Assembly (NCBI GenBank): GCA_016081115.2
Contig: CM071932.1
Location: 55,254,659 to 55,318,658, forward strand
DNA length: 64,000 bases
Reading direction: 5' to 3'
Source of the DNA: Rehmannia glutinosa
Lineage: Eukaryota > Streptophyta > Magnoliopsida > Lamiales > Orobanchaceae
Of the stretch, positions 12,781-26,256 are shown one piece after another. The notes beneath the pieces are model-generated. The model had not been told where the DNA came from. It did no database searches and saw only the letters and a list, made by a program, of their open reading frames with translations. A program made the position numbers and the translations under genes. Positions within the stretch are counted from its first letter, which is position 1. Each line of letters begins with the position of its first letter.

Positions 12781-13794
12781 GCATATGTGTTTTAGCAATT
12801 GCCTTCCTTGGGTAATTGTGGTGTTTTTGAGTGTAGTGCGAGGTGCATATGTGTGTCGATGAAAGCTCTTATACTTTTGGAATGGCCTTTCTTTGAGTTC
12901 TAGGCCTTTGCCATTTGGGCTTATATTCCATAAGTCAGTGCCGATAGTTCACATTATTCCAATCACTTGGCTTGGATATTTTCTACCATTCCCATCATAT
13001 GTATTTCTTTTATGAGTTTTTTGGGATTTTTGGTAGCTCGCTTCTTCTTTACTGAGTATTTTCGTTTGGAGTTTTCTTTGGGGACTCGGTGAATCTCTTC
13101 CTATTTGTCCTTTCAAAGACACTCAACTCAAGTCGTTTTTTTTTTCCTTTGTAACCAAGGCCGATTTGCTTAGTATTGTGCTTTGGAGTGAATGTGTGTG
13201 CAACATTTAGAGTTTTGGATTTTTCGGACTCTTCAAAACTTGAAGATCCTTTTTCCAAAATTACTCTTGAGGTTTGACATTGCACTGAGAGGAATTAAAT
13301 CCTAAGCCTGTCTTGTCTCCACATTCTCTTTGACTCATAATAAGATCATCCAATGATTTAGATGCCTTAGTGAATGAGGCAATAACATTCTTGAGGTCAT
13401 TCTCCCTCTTTTCTATAGCGGCAATCTCCGCTACAAATTTAGCATTTTCACTTTTAAATTTTCATTTTCAATGACTATTTGACTTAGAGTACTCGGCTCC
13501 TTAGTCGACTTTGAGTTTTGACTTTTGAGTTGGCTGTTTTCCTCATTCAATAGTGTGTGTGATGATTTAATGTGTTCAAAATCTTTCATCATTTTGCCTA
13601 ATGAATCATAAAGATCGAGTAGGTGATGAAGTGTGTGTGTCACGCTCACTATCACTAGTGTCCGAGTTTGTTGAGTTAGATTGTACCTCATCTTCTTGAT
13701 CTTGTTCTTTGGCCATCAAGCGGATCGGGCTTCTTCTTCGAGTCACTTGAGTAGTCGCCTTCTTCGCTCTCTCGAATCAGCTATTGTAGGTCCC
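12780..13794 (-). pseudogene. gag, C-terminal part, element 1
   Basis: Fragments include MRYNLTQQTR...DLYDSLGKMMKDFEHIKSSHTLLNEEN (13431-13691), a Lys/Glu-rich probable coiled coil, and a Ser/Lys-rich region (13049-13285). The same protein segments recur in element 2 at 24200-24940. The reading frame is broken at 13794 by the LTR of element 2 and resumes at 27816. Gag would form the particle shell of the element. The assignment rests on position before the protease and on collinearity with element 2. Confidence 0.72.
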
Positions 13795-15340
13795 AAGGGG
13801 TGTAAGTGTAAGGTTTAGAAGGGGGTTGAATAAACCTTACCAAATTTTCGATTTAGTCCTTTTAAATCTCAGAGTTGATTCAACACATTTGTGTCCTTGA
13901 TGGACAGTCGAATTAGTCACTCAAGAGAGTTAATCTCTCAATGACTCATTTGAGTTGTTGATGGAGTAACTCATTTGTTGGCTATAATTTGACTCAATTT
14001 GTGGTTTTATTTTTTGGAAGACTTAACACCCTTAAGTTTGATTAAGCAAGATTTTAGAGCTTGATTTAGTACTTTTAAATTATCAAATGGATAGCAAATT
14101 TATCACAGATATAAGCGAGTTAAAAGTGCAGGAATTTAAATCTTTGAAATGTAAATGACACAAATAAAGTTTTTATAGAGGTTCGAAGATGGGGTAATTC
14201 TTCTACTCCTCTCTTCTCCAACTCCCGGAGGAATCCACTAAGTAATGATCGGTTTACAAAGTGGTAGCAGTCCCGGATACAAGTCTTGATCACAACAACC
14301 GACTTGATCCTTTGGGACTCGATCTGGAGACGCCTTGATCACTCGGTGGCTTCTCGTGACGACTCGGCTTCTTCACAGGGCAATTTTGCGCTTTGCTACT
14401 ACTGACTCACTTGCTCAAGCTCTTTGGATTTGATCACGAAGCCCTCCAAAAGCTTAAGACTTAGTTCAACCTTGAACTTTTCTACAATCCTTCCGGAATG
14501 TAGACCCCTTGTTTTCGATATTTTCCTCTTCAAGCGATTGAAGTTCTCTTTCCTTCACAGGTAAGTGTTGGATTGATGTACTTCGAAATGTAGGCTTGAG
14601 GATTGAGAGAGTTTCAGTTTTTCTAATGTGCTTGTATATCTCACGTATGTGTCATTCATGCATCCTCCTTTTTTTTTTCAAACAATCTCCTCAGCCTTTT
14701 ATAGTGAACTTTCAAAAATTTGCCCGTTGAAGAGATAGGCTTATTTTTGAAAGTCACTTTGCAGTCGTTGGCTTGAAGTTCTTGGAATTGCCATTTCCTC
14801 ATATGAATTGTTCTTTCACCTTTTCGAGTTCGACACAGTTGTGCTTCCCATTGGTTCATTCCTTTTGCACGCTTCGGGATGAGCACTCCAAGAAAGGTGG
14901 TATGGAGATATTACTTGTTTAAGTAAATCTCTTGATTTACGGCAACGGTTCTTTTACGATTATCTCGACTTGATCGCATTTCCTTGCTTTCCCAGGTGAC
15001 TTAGAGTCAGCTTTCAATCATGGATGACTCTTTCGTCACTTCAACTTGAGACTTGGCTTTTCTTGAGTTGACTTGGTGATGCTCCACTGTTGCATCTCGC
15101 ATCTCATTTGTTTCTTGATAGAGTTTTACATCGGCTCTTATTTGCCATACTCAATTTGTCTCAGTCAAGTCTTCCTTCAGGTCTTGATTGTCTTCTTGCA
15201 TGTTAAGGCGTAGGCGACTTAACTAGCTTAGCTTGACTCTAATTTTTACAATACATTTTACAAAAAGAATTGGGGTGCCAACTTTCTATTCTAAGTTTTA
15301 CATGGCATTCATCAAAATCTAAACAATAAAATTTCTAACA
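13795..15340 (-). repeat. 3' LTR of element 2
   Basis: A 1.55-kb LTR with plus-strand termini TGTAGG and CTAACA. Compared with its partner at 26257-27815, it is nearly the same except for short differences centred on CAG/CTG words, for example TTTTTTGG (near 14010) against TTTCAGCGG (near 26491). Confidence 0.93.
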
Positions 15341-15354
15341 ATTTCCCCCTTTTT
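15341..15354 (-). other. polypurine tract of element 2
   Basis: The minus strand reads AAAAAGGGGGAAAT directly before the 3' LTR, as at 4127-4140. The DNA from 15355 to about 15640 is non-coding element sequence with nothing further visible. Confidence 0.85.
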
Positions 15355-15639
15355 GATGATGCCAAAACTTAAATCATTCAACAATGCAAACAAAGCAAAG
15401 ATACATACGAGATAGTGTATTGACATAGAATGTATGCATGAGAATAGATCATTTATTGATCATATCATTCTTGTTCTTTTACACAATTTGTTTTACAAGG
15501 TGTATCGAGCATATAATTGTCTTCACAAAAATTAAAGAATTTATACCTTTATTACGAGAAGACTTACATTGTATGTATTTACATAATAAAATACACGAAG
15601 GGTTGACAAAGAACACTTCATCTCCTTCGATGTCTCCTT

Positions 15640-18600
15640 CTTTCATCTTGATCAAGCATCTTCTTCTCTTCTCCTCTTTTTCTCGTCGTCATTTGCCTTC
15701 TTTTTCTTCTCATATGCCTTCCTCTGGCAGCTTCATCTTTTCTCATTCTTTCTGTCTCTCTCTCCCGCCATAGCCGAGTTTGTCTCTTGTTTTTTCTTCT
15801 ATTCTTTGTGCATACTCGGCGTTAGTTTTAGCCACTTTCAAATTTGCCACTTGGTCAAGCCCACCAAGAGATCCCTCCTTTCTTTCCCGGATCTACGTAT
15901 TCAATATTCTTGGGCGGAGGCCAGGTCCAAGCTTCTTCCTCTACCGTGGGCGATATCAGATCTTGGGGTCTTCTTCTTTCCGGTGAGTGACCGGCGGAGT
16001 GACCAGCAGAGCGATCGCTTAGGAAGTCTGCTGCTCTGTCGCCTTCTACACATAACGTGAGACCCTTTTTCCAAAGAAAAAGTCCCAAGCTTGAGCCATT
16101 GACATATTTGCAAAGTATCCCTCGGACTCGAGCGTTTTAAATTCATCGACCGATCGTGGCTCTGTCCCGACATCCGAGATGGCATAGGTGTCTCTGTCTA
16201 CTAGAATGCCTCCGTGTTCTTTCAAGATGTTCATCACCCTGGCATCCATTCTTCCTTCCACTTCCTTCATCCCCGCTTCAATTGATTTTCTCTTTTCACC
16301 ATAGATACAAAGAGTGTTGGAGTGGCAGAGTCACTGAGGGAGTTTGCGCTTATAATGTCATTGTGTGAGGACCTTGTTGGGGGTTTGTGCAATCATCAAT
16401 GTCACATCTCTTTGATCCTTCCCCTCAACAAGCTTTCATTTCTTCTGTTTCAAGACTTTCACCGGTGATTTTCCTTCTCAAATTTGCTCCTTTTTTTTCC
16501 TTCAGATTTTTTTGCTTTAAGGTATTCCTCTTCCCCCTTTTTGGCATCATCAAAGGATAGAGGAACCCCAGGGAACATCTTTGGCAAGCATGAAGTCGAA
16601 GTCTTCGATGGTTGAATTCGCTTCAAGTCCGCCGCATTGTATGCAAAGACGGAATTTAACGAGTAGCATTGGATTCTCATTTGAAATCGCTTCATCTCAC
16701 CATGAGAAGGCTGAATTTTCTTGTCATGTGTTCTTCCAAACGTTGTATATCATTTGCATTCTCGCTCACACCGCAGCTTGATCTCGGCAGTGTGAGCTTC
16801 ATGCATATGCTCAATGTGTTCCTCGCCTTCGTTTTTGCATCGCATTTTCGACTCTCCACACCGACTTGTTGAACAATTGTCGAAGTATCTCACATGTTTA
16901 ACACGCATTGTTTTTCTTTGTTGCCACCATTCCCTTATCCGAATGTTATGCTCTCTTAAATTGTAAGGGTGGCATCTCTGTTTGAAGTCGCATGTCCAAA
17001 GAGGCTCGATGTCTCTCCATCCTTTCAACCTCAAAGAAACGAAAGGCCTTGAACACTTCTCGAACTTGGTGATTCTTTCATTGCGGTGATGGCCATACAA
17101 CATCGAAATCATAATCACCGAACGATGGTGTCGATGGAAGAACATGAGCTGGTTTGTGATAGCGTGCTTGTTCGTTTCGACTCTTCGTGGAGTTCTCGTA
17201 TCTCCGGTGAGAAAGGGAAAGATTCTACAAAAGATTCATCACCGCCAACGGGATGCATTCGATGATGAGCGGTGCGCGTGAAGTTCTTTTGGGAATTGAT
17301 CCTGCTGCGACTTGAGGAGCCCGAGCGGTGGTCTCTTGTTCATTGGTTTGGTTGTGAAGTAGACCCGCTTTGCCGAGCCTCGGCTATCTTAATGAGCCTT
17401 CGTTGGTCTCGGTGATTTCTCCATTTCGATGATGGTCCTCGGCCTTATCGAGCGTCATTGGACGATGATGAGATTTCCTTTGGTGGCTCATCATCAAAAT
17501 TAAAGGTTTGACGAGTAGTCTTGGGATCGACTTGCTCGTGCTTGGAACATCCGCGGTGAGTCTTTTGGATTTGTCATAGGTGATGACTCGCCTTCTTCTT
17601 CGCCTTCCGATCCCAAAAAGTGACATCGGGGTTGTCACGGGAATCATGAAGTGCGCGATCTCCTTCTCGGATGGGTCGATGATAGCGGGAGGATGTTCTC
17701 TACTTGACTTCTTTACCCGGGAAGTCTCAACCTCCCGTGGGCCTTCATTTCCTCCGGCAGAGTCTCTACTCTGCGAGGCCTTGGTCCTCCCTTTTCGGTG
17801 TCATTGTCTTAGGGTCTTCTACGGTGGCATCCATTGGAGTCTCAACCCCATGGATTGCACTTTCATCGCCAGCAGTGTTAACTCCTGTGTACATTCTTCT
17901 CGTGCCTCATCGCATCAGCGTCATTAGCCTTCGAGGCGTTGGCACCTCACCGAGACAGTCTCAATCGCCTCGAGCTTCGTTGATGGCAACTTGTTGTTCT
18001 TCTTGTGATTGTAATTTCTCTTCTTCGCCTCCTTGATTCTTTGTGGAGTCATCTGCAGCATCCTCCGACCTTGCTGCGCGGTGGAGGAGTTTCCCCCACC
18101 GGGCGCGCACCGGCAATTTGAGTGACTTGGAGTGGGGTCACTCGTCTCCAAACTCTCATTACATTTCGATTGATGGTTCAGCCGTTGGGGCGGTGGTAGC
18201 ACACCTTCAATAGGGGTTGGCTCGACCGGGGTCCCCACTATCCCGGTTCATCGCCATCTCCTTATGCCTTCTTCCGAGTGAGTGGAGAAGTGGTAGCAAA
18301 GCAACAACGTGGCTATTTTGAACCACTCCCATTGGATCGATTTCGGTGTGTGTTCGAGGACTCTCCTGGTCCCTCCATTAGTCTTTGCTCGTGAAGGATT
18401 CTTGATTCGTGCAAAGTGCTTGCTGCATTTGCAACTCTTCGTGGCGGCAGCAACATTCTCGGTTCTTCGTCACTTTCGGAGAAGACATCAAGAAGAGGAT
18501 GTGTGTGTTCGTAGGGTGCCGGGAGATAGGGCGGATGCTTGCCTTCTCACGTGCTTCGGCTTCTTCACTCGCTTTTCTGTCTCCTTGTCCTTGTAGATCT

Positions 18601-20118
18601 GCGGAATGTCATGCGCTTGTCTTCATCTAGAGGAGCACAATAGTTAATCCAAGGAAATTTAGCGAGTTCCTCTTCTTCTTCTATGAACTAAGGCCGTTGG
18701 AACTGTTTCCTTGACTTGCTCAACTTCCATTTTCTCCACTCACGCAGACGATTTTGGATGTCCGGGTAAGGTGGAGATAGGATCATTATATCACTATCCG
18801 CTTGGGCTGGTTCTTCTTGTGCTTCGGTTTGTGTGAGCTACAAATGTCTTGAGTTGCCTCTGCGATCACCTTGGCGAGACTTGGTCTGTTTCATCAACTA
18901 CATCCGGAGACTCTACTTCTCCAAAGTAGTCTCCGTATTTGTGCTAGCTGAGTAATCGACTCATTTGGTTTCTCTGTTCGACCTGCTTGACGAGTCTTCT
19001 TCGTCTCCTGGTTTGTACCAGGGGAATTTTCAGTTCGGGATGCGGTGTCCTCGAGTCTTGGGCGCGGGGGGGGGTCTTTGGTGTTTGTTTCGAGGAGCTG
19101 GCCGTCTAGGCTTGTCGGTTCTCCTCCTTTTGACGATCGGAGAAGGTATTTGTGAGTCCTTCTCGACCGCACTGCAGGGGCGGGAGACACGGCTGCTTGG
19201 GCGGGTGACTCTGCTGCGGGCAGGAGCATGTTTGGTTTTCTTTCTTTGCGGGGGCGTGATCTTCTTGGCAGTGCGCAGGGGTAGCTTTCTTCTTGGGCTG
19301 GAGAGGAAGCGATTTGTATCTTCGGGGTCGGTGATTCCCCTCACTCTGGTGTCGCTCTCTTGGCGTATGCTCGCTTCGAGCACCGAGAGAGGTTAGCTCA
19401 ACATCCTCTTGTTAACATGGAAAGCCTTCCCATGTCTAAGAGGGACTCCTTTCACCTCCAATAGCCGCCAATCACGGGCCATATCCCGGGGATCCTCCAA
19501 ATGTGCCATCTTCTTTGAAGGACTTGTTCCCACGTTCGCAGAGTCTGCTTTGTAGATAAACTCAGCCGAGTTTATCTTCTTTTCTTCGATGATTGCAGCC
19601 ATCACAATCGGCTTTGCCTTTTGATTGATTGGTCAAAGCCGCCAAATTTGATGTCGATACATTTGGCAACTATGTCCAACAATTTGTGATAATCCTCCCT
19701 TCAGATCTCTTGTTTTTTGTGTATATAATTTTATCGGCAAAGTCGGACTTGGCTATCTCTTTCCATTCGTCACCAAGTTTACATCACTTCCTTAATCTCG
19801 ATTTGCTCCTTCTGCTTGGTAGTGAGCAATATTCACCAAATCCTTGGTTGATAGTCACCGCTTTCCGTGAATAGATGACTTGATTCCTTCATCGTGAATC
19901 TCAAAGCATTCACGTAGAATTGTGCGACCTCCTCCACATAGGTCATCGGATATTCTAGCGTTAGAAACGGTTTTAATCAGGGACGTTTCCAACTTCTCGC
20001 CGATTTTCTTCACCAGGGTGTCGTTTCGGACCCCTACTTCACCATTAAAGTCGAAATCCACCGTCGAACCGTTGTGGATTTGCTTTCCTAACTTGGTAAA
20101 GTCATAAGTTGGTGCCAT
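15640..20118 (-). pseudogene. extra 3' reading frame of copia element 2 (frameshifted)
   Basis: Begins at ATG 20118 (MAPTYDFTKLGKQIHNGSTVDF), then runs through broken frames matching the element 1 copy at 4440-8921 segment for segment. Visible parts are the N-terminal domain (19400-20118), a basic Lys/Arg/Pro/Ala region (about 19000-19330), an acidic Thr/Glu region (17380-18250), and a C-terminal part with KEVEGRMDARVMNILKEHG (about 16200-16270). No known catalytic motif is visible. The element 0 copy at 30634-32060 keeps long open stretches, so the original was a single protein of many hundred residues. The 3' boundary is approximate. Function unknown; position suggests the Sirevirus extra frame. 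Confidence 0.7.
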
Positions 20119-20251
20119 TTCTTAATTATTTCAAAGAAAAACTCGGAAATTGATTTGAAGGTTGATAGGGTTTCGAGAGTATTTTGCCTTTGCTTTTGAG
20201 AGAAAGAGATGAACAGTTTTAGAAGTGTGAGAGAGAAACGGACGAAAATGG

Positions 20252-20259
20252 TTTAAATA
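20252..20259 (-). promoter_or_regulatory. TATA-like box upstream of the extra frame, element 2
   Basis: Minus-strand TATTTAAA lies 134 bp before the ATG at 20118, at the same place as in element 1. The region 20260-20688 is the untranslated spacer downstream of RNase H. Confidence 0.5.
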
Positions 20260-20688
20260 TGGTTTATGAAAGGACGTGCGGCGGTTTTTGAATTGTGATC
20301 GAAATCAACGGCTTGGATTTCGCGACGCCTATTGAGCATTTCACATCTCGTATTTAATGCGGCAAGCATTTATATCCAATCATAATCTTGGTGTGCGGCT
20401 TTATGTCCGTACACATCATCATTATCCGACGTGTTCCTTAAAACATTCCCACTTAGTCAAAACGACGGGCGTTTTTGTCACTTTGCTCATAAGTTATTGA
20501 CTTTATCCCTTAGCCGATTTAACTCTACTTCTCACGATTCTCTTAGCGACTCAATTATCACCGACTCAGTGTATTTGTCTTTCCGATATAATCGATTTTC
20601 GAAATGACTTGACATTTTTGACTCTTTTTCACCTCCTTTTCTGTTCCATTTCTTTTCTTTGGTTCTTTCGTGTCTCGGCTTAGTTCAA

Positions 20689-23600
20689 TTAATCCCAACT
20701 CATGCTTGAGTTCTTCAAATCTTGACTCACATAATGGTTTTGTGAAGATGTCACTAGTTGTTTATCGGTTGAGATATATTCCAGGATGATGTCCTTCTTT
20801 TCAACATGATCTCTTATGAAGTGATATCTCGACATCAATATGCTTTGTTCTTGAATGCAACACAGGATTTTGAGTGATTGCAATTGCACTTGTGTTATCA
20901 CACATAATTGGAATTTCCTTTTCTTCAACTTCATAGTCTCTAAATTTCTTTGTCTCATCCATAGGATTTGGGCTGCTTGTTTGCCCGCAGCCTATGTATT
21001 CGCTCATTTGTAGAGGTGGCTATTGAGTTTTGCTTCTTGCTAAACCAGGAAATTAGTCTGTTTCCTAGCATTTGACATGTGCCACGAAGTGCTCTTCTGT
21101 CCACTCTGCATCCAAAGATAGTCGGGACGAATAGCCAATTAGCTTGAATCCACCTTCCTTTGGATACCATAGGCCTACTTCTTGGCTTCCTTTCAAGTAT
21201 CTCAATATTTTCTTAGTATTTGCTTTGTCATATGGCTCTCTTTCGGAGCAGATTGAAATCTTTCACATACACCTACATCAAAGGTGATGTCTTGCTTCTT
21301 TGTGAGATAGAGCGGTGATCCAATAAGTGCTCAGATCTTGTTTGATCTACTGAGGTTTGCCATCCGCATCCATGTCCATTTTGGTCGATGTGTTCATTGG
21401 TATTTTTGCAGAAGACTTCTCCTCCATACCAAACTTCTTCATTAAATCTCGGTGTATTTTGTTTGACTTATGAAGGTTCCATCCTTCATTTTGTTTCACT
21501 TGAAGTCCAAGGAAGAATGTCGGCTCTCCCATCATGCTCATTTCAAATTTACTTTGCATGAGGTTTGAGAATTTTTCACACACTCTTTGTTAGTAGATCC
21601 AAAAATGATGTCATCCACATATATTTGAACAAGCAAGATACTCTTCTTGTCTTGAATTACGAAAAAGTGTTCTATCTACTTTTCCTTTTGTGAATCCATT
21701 TTCGATTAGGAATTGTGACAGGGGTGTCATACCATGCTCGGGTGCCTGTTTCAATCCATACGGGGGCTTTCTTGAGTTTGTATACCTTGTCTCCAAGAGT
21801 CTTCTGCTCAAATCCTGGAGGTTGTTCAACATACACTTCTTCTTCCAATAAACCATTTAGGAATGCACTTTTTACATCCATTTGATATACAATGAAATTC
21901 TTGTGAGTCTGCGTAGGCAAGAAACATCCTTATAGCTTCCAATCTTGCTACGAGGGGCAAATGTTTCATCAAAATCTATCCCTTCTTCTTGGCAATATCC
22001 TTTGGCTACAGTCTTGCTTTGTTTCTTACCACGAACCTTCCTCGTTCATCTTATTTCGAATACCCATTTGGTTCCAATAACATTTTGATGTATGGGTCTT
22101 TGCACTAATTCCCATACTTTATTTCTCTCAAATTGATTCACTCTTCTTGCATAGCTTGAATCCAATGTGTGTCGTCCAATGCTTGTGACACATCTTTGGG
22201 CTCTATTTTGCGAAATGAAGCATGTGAACATTGCTTCTTGTTGAGTTCGGATCTTGTCTTGACACCTTCTCTTATATCTCTAATGACAAGTTCTCGTGGA
22301 TGGTCTCTCGGCCATCTTACGTCGTTTGGAGTAAGTTAGCTGGATTTAGTCGACTTTGTTTGTGTTGCTTTGCGGGTCGCTCTCTCTCGTAATCACTTAG
22401 CCGCAAATTTTCCATTGCTTTTGAGATTGACTATCTCATCTTCTTCGAATTGATAATCCGGCTTGACTTCAAAGATAGGGACTCTTCGTATGGTTGGATG
22501 ATTCAACTTATCGGTGACTCTTCAATGTCCTCTCCATTTACATTTGGCTCATCGAATACTACATGAATGGATTCCTCTGTAACCATAGTTCTTTTGTTGA
22601 GTATCCTGTAGGCTTTGCTTTCAATTTGAGTATCCTAAGAAGATACCCTCATCACTTTAGCATCAAAAGCCTTTAGGTTGTCTTTGCCATTGTTGTGGAT
22701 GAAGCATTTACATCCAAATATTCTCAAATATGCAACACTTGGTTTTCTTCGATCCGGATCTCATAGGAGTCTTTGTCACCGTCTGTTTATCATACATCTG
22801 TTTTGGGTGTAGCAAGTTGTGTTGATTGCTTTAGCCCAAAATCTTTTTTGGTAACCCGCTCACCTAACATGGTCCTTGCTACTTCTTTGAGGGTTCTGTT
22901 CCTTCTTTCGCAACTCCATTCGATGTGGAGTCCTTGCTGTGATAGTTCATGACCAATACCATTCTCAATACAATCGAGTTATTATTCCATTGACAAACTC
23001 GGTTCCTCTATCCGATCTTATTTTGATAATGGTTTGACTCTTCTCATTTTGAATCTTCTTCATCAATTGTGGTAGTTTTTGTAGAGTTTCTTTCTTCTTG
23101 CACATGAATATTGTCCATGTATATCTTGAGTAGTCATCTACTACCACCAAGGTGTATTTCTTTCCACTTATGTTGGTGGTTCCACTTTGGGCCAAATAGA
23201 TCCATATGAAGCGGATGCAATATTCTTGTTGAGGATGGGCATGTCTTTTCTTTGAATGACGACTTGATTTGTTTTCCTTCGACATGCATCACATATACTC
23301 TCCTTCTTGATATCGAGTCCGGAAGTCCTTCTACAAGATGACTTCTTGCCAGCACTTGTTAATTGTTTTGAAATTGGGTGACTCGACTTTTTTGTGCCCA
23401 CGCCAACGTGATTCATTTGTGCTCTTTTGCTAGTAGACATGTGATGGGTGTTGCGGTTGACCAATCCACTACATACATATTTCTTCATGTCTACATCCTT
23501 GCAAAGACAACTTCATTTGATTCAATATCCTTGATTTGGCATATACCCATGTTGAATCCAACATTGTAGCCCTTGTCACGAGCCGATCGATACTCGATAA

Positions 23601-23830
23601 GTTGAAGTTGAGTCCTTCAACATATGCAACATCGTGATTTCTAATCCATTCCTCTTGATGGATCCAATGCCTCTTATTTCACCAGGAGCTTCATTTCCTC
23701 CAAATATGACTTTGGCTCCTTTGACTTCCTTGAATTTTGACAGATTTTTCTTATTTCTGTCATATGTCTGGGAATGACCACTATCCATGTACCAGGTTCC
23801 TTGGCACTTATTTGTTCCTTGAACCCGCAA
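20689..23830 (-). pseudogene. copia pol region of element 2 (protease, integrase, RT, RNase H; frameshifted)
   Basis: In minus-strand order: protease (WYMDSG motif, about 23780; open part 23576-23830 with GNEAPGEIRGIGSI); integrase zinc region (CDACRR, about 23270-23480); integrase core 22965-23285 with VVVDDYSRYTW and RSDRGTEFVNG; RT with NKVWELVQRP (22046-22231), DVKSAFLNGLLEEEVYV (21790-21890) and YVDD (21610-21621); and RNase H with SRYHFIRDHVEKKDI and the LADIFTKP-like end (20689-20830). The RT active site YVDD is intact at the codon level. Frameshifts separate every domain, mostly at positions differing from element 1 by a few bases around CAG/CTG. It would encode the element's own replication enzymes. 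No single open frame spans it in the sequence as given. Confidence 0.88.
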
Positions 23831-23899
23831 TCAAGGAAATTAAGTTTTAGGTACCCATACTTGTGCGGGTCCCGAGGGGTTAGAATTGTAAGATGATCC

Positions 23900-26168
23900 A
23901 ACCAACCTATAGCCAAATGATTTGACTCTAAGGGGTTGCCATCTATCGTGCCATAATCATAATTAATCCTGGCAAATTGCTTGGGGATGCTAGGTTCATA
24001 CAAATTGTCTCTTTTGTATGTATGCCTGCATATGTGTTTTAGCAATTGCCTTCCTTGGGTAATTGTGGTGTTTTTGAGTGTAGTGCCTAGGTGCATATGT
24101 GTGTTGATGAAAGCTCTTGTGCTTTTGAAATGGCCTTTCTTTGAGTTCTAGGCCTTTGCCATCCGGGCTTATATTCCATAAGTCTGTCTTTGACAGATTC
24201 ACATTATTCCAATCACTTGGCTTGGATATTTTCTACCATTCCCATCATATGTATTTCTTTTATGGATTTTCTGGGGTTTTGGTAGCTCTGTTTCTTCTTT
24301 TCTGAGTATTTTTGTTTGGAGTTTCTTTGAGGACTCATTTGAATTTCTTCTCAGCTGTCCTTTCAGCATACTCAATTGGTTGTTTTCCTTTTCCTTTGTA
24401 ACCAAGGCCAGTTTGCTTAGTATTGTGCTTTGGAGTGAATGTGTGTGCAACATTTAGAGTTTTGGATTTTTCGGACTCTTCATGACTTGAAGATCCTTTT
24501 TCCAAAATTACTCTTGAGGTTTGACATGGCATAGAGGAATTAAATCCCAAGCCTGTCTTGTCTCCACATTCTCTTTGACTCATAATAAGATCATCCAATG
24601 ATTTAGATGCCTTAGTGAATGAGGCAATAACATTCTTGAGGTCATTCTCCCTCTTTTCTATAGCAGCAATCTCTGCTACTAATTTAGCATTTCAAGCCTT
24701 TAAACTTTCATTTTCAATGACTATTTGACTTAGAGTACTCGGCTCCTTAGTCGACTTTGAGTTTTGACTTTTGAGTAGGCTGTTTTCCTCATTCAATAGT
24801 GTGTGTGAGGATTTAATATGTTCAAAATCTTTCATCATTTTGCCTAATGAATCATAAAGATCAATGGGTGATGAAGTGTGTGTGTCACGATCACTATCAC
24901 CGATTATGCGAGTTTGTTGAGTTAGATTGTACCTCATCTTCTTGATCTTGTTCTTTGGCCATCAAGCGGATCGGGCTTCTTCTTCGAGTCACTTGAGTAG
25001 TCGCCTTCTTTCTCTCAATCAATGCCTCTCTCTTGACTTGCATTTGTCTCGGTGATCTCTGCAGACCATCATTGCCCTTTTTTTTTCTGTCTTCATTCTC
25101 TCAAGACCTTTCTTTCTTCTTCATCCCCTGTACTTATTGACTACGAGGATATGAGCAAATCAATGGCATAGTGACCTGGTTGTCTACGATTCCAACATAG
25201 ATATTCAGCCTTTTGATCGCTCTTTCCATTCTTGAGTTGTCGACCCTTTGATACTCAACTTTTTGATGATCTGTTCTCTTGGTTGGCCTGTCTTCCCTTG
25301 ATTTGGAGGAGCCGAGTGTCTTCTCGGAAGATTCACCCTTTCCTTTCTTGTAGTTCTTATTAATGAACTTGTTGAATCTTTTGACCATCGAGCTATTTCT
25401 TCCGGGTCAATGACTTCTTTGACCTCGGCTCTCTTCCCATCTTTAACCATTAGAGAAATTGTGTTTGGGGTACGATTGTCTCTTCCTGGTCTTTTCTTCT
25501 CGGCTCAAACTCGTAGGCTTTGAGGTCCGAGAATAGTTCATGATTGGATGTCTTTGATAGGTCCATGGAATGTCTCGGTGCCATGACCTTCATTTCCCAT
25601 TCATTTTGGAAGACTTTTTAGGATCTTCATACACATTTTTCGTGTATATTCCTTTCCAAGTGTAGATGACTCATTTGTGATTTCGTGAACCGAGCGTCTA
25701 GTTGATCCAGGTTCTCTCCCGAGATCATTTTGAAATTTTCAAACTTCGTCAGACGACCATCGATAATTTGTTTTCTTTGATTTGCTCACGAGCCTTCACA
25801 AATCAATGTCAATTTGTCCCCATTTCCTTAGCCGTTTTGCAAGATTTGACTTTGTTGAACATGGCTTTGTCAAGGTTTTGTAAAGAATGTCCTTGGCTAC
25901 ATTGTCCAGGTTGTATCTTTTTCTCGTCATCATTTGTCCATTCAGTTCTTGGTTTTTCAACCATGACCGGTCTAGAGCAAAGATCATCTTCTTCTCCTTC
26001 ACCGCAACTCTTCGCAGTTGTGTTCACCTTTAATATTTGCAGAGGCCCATCTTCTATCACTATCCACATCTCATCATGTAATGCTGATAGATGAGCCTGC
26101 ATACGAATTTTCCAATCATCAAATTCTTCGATAGTGAACATAGGGATGCGTGTCAAATTTGCTTCCAT
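23900..26168 (-). pseudogene. gag of element 2 (frameshifted)
   Basis: The start ATG at 26168 opens MEANLTRIPMFTIEEFDDWKIRMQAHL, a typical copia gag N terminus with the F..W..RM pattern. It lies 73 bp inside the primer-binding site. Downstream fragments hold MVKRFNKFINKNYKKGKGES (25300-25388), then a frame-shifted CCHC zinc-knuckle area (near 25150-25210), a coiled-coil-like segment (24692-24937), and Lys/Ser-rich stretches up to the protease. Gag packages the element RNA. The protein is split into at least six pieces by frameshifts. Confidence 0.8.
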
Positions 26169-26240
26169 GATAATGACTTTTAATGAAATGAGTTTTGAAA
26201 ATTTAAGTACTAAAGCAGTGCGGAGGGTTCAATGAACCAA

Positions 26241-26255
26241 CCGCTCTGATACCAC
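26241..26255 (-). other. primer-binding site of element 2 (initiator tRNA-Met)
   Basis: The minus strand reads GTGGTATCAGAGCGG directly after the 5' LTR end. TGGTATCAGAGC is the complement of the 3' end of plant initiator tRNA-Met, the usual primer of copia elements. Confidence 0.9.
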
Positions 26256-26256
26256 T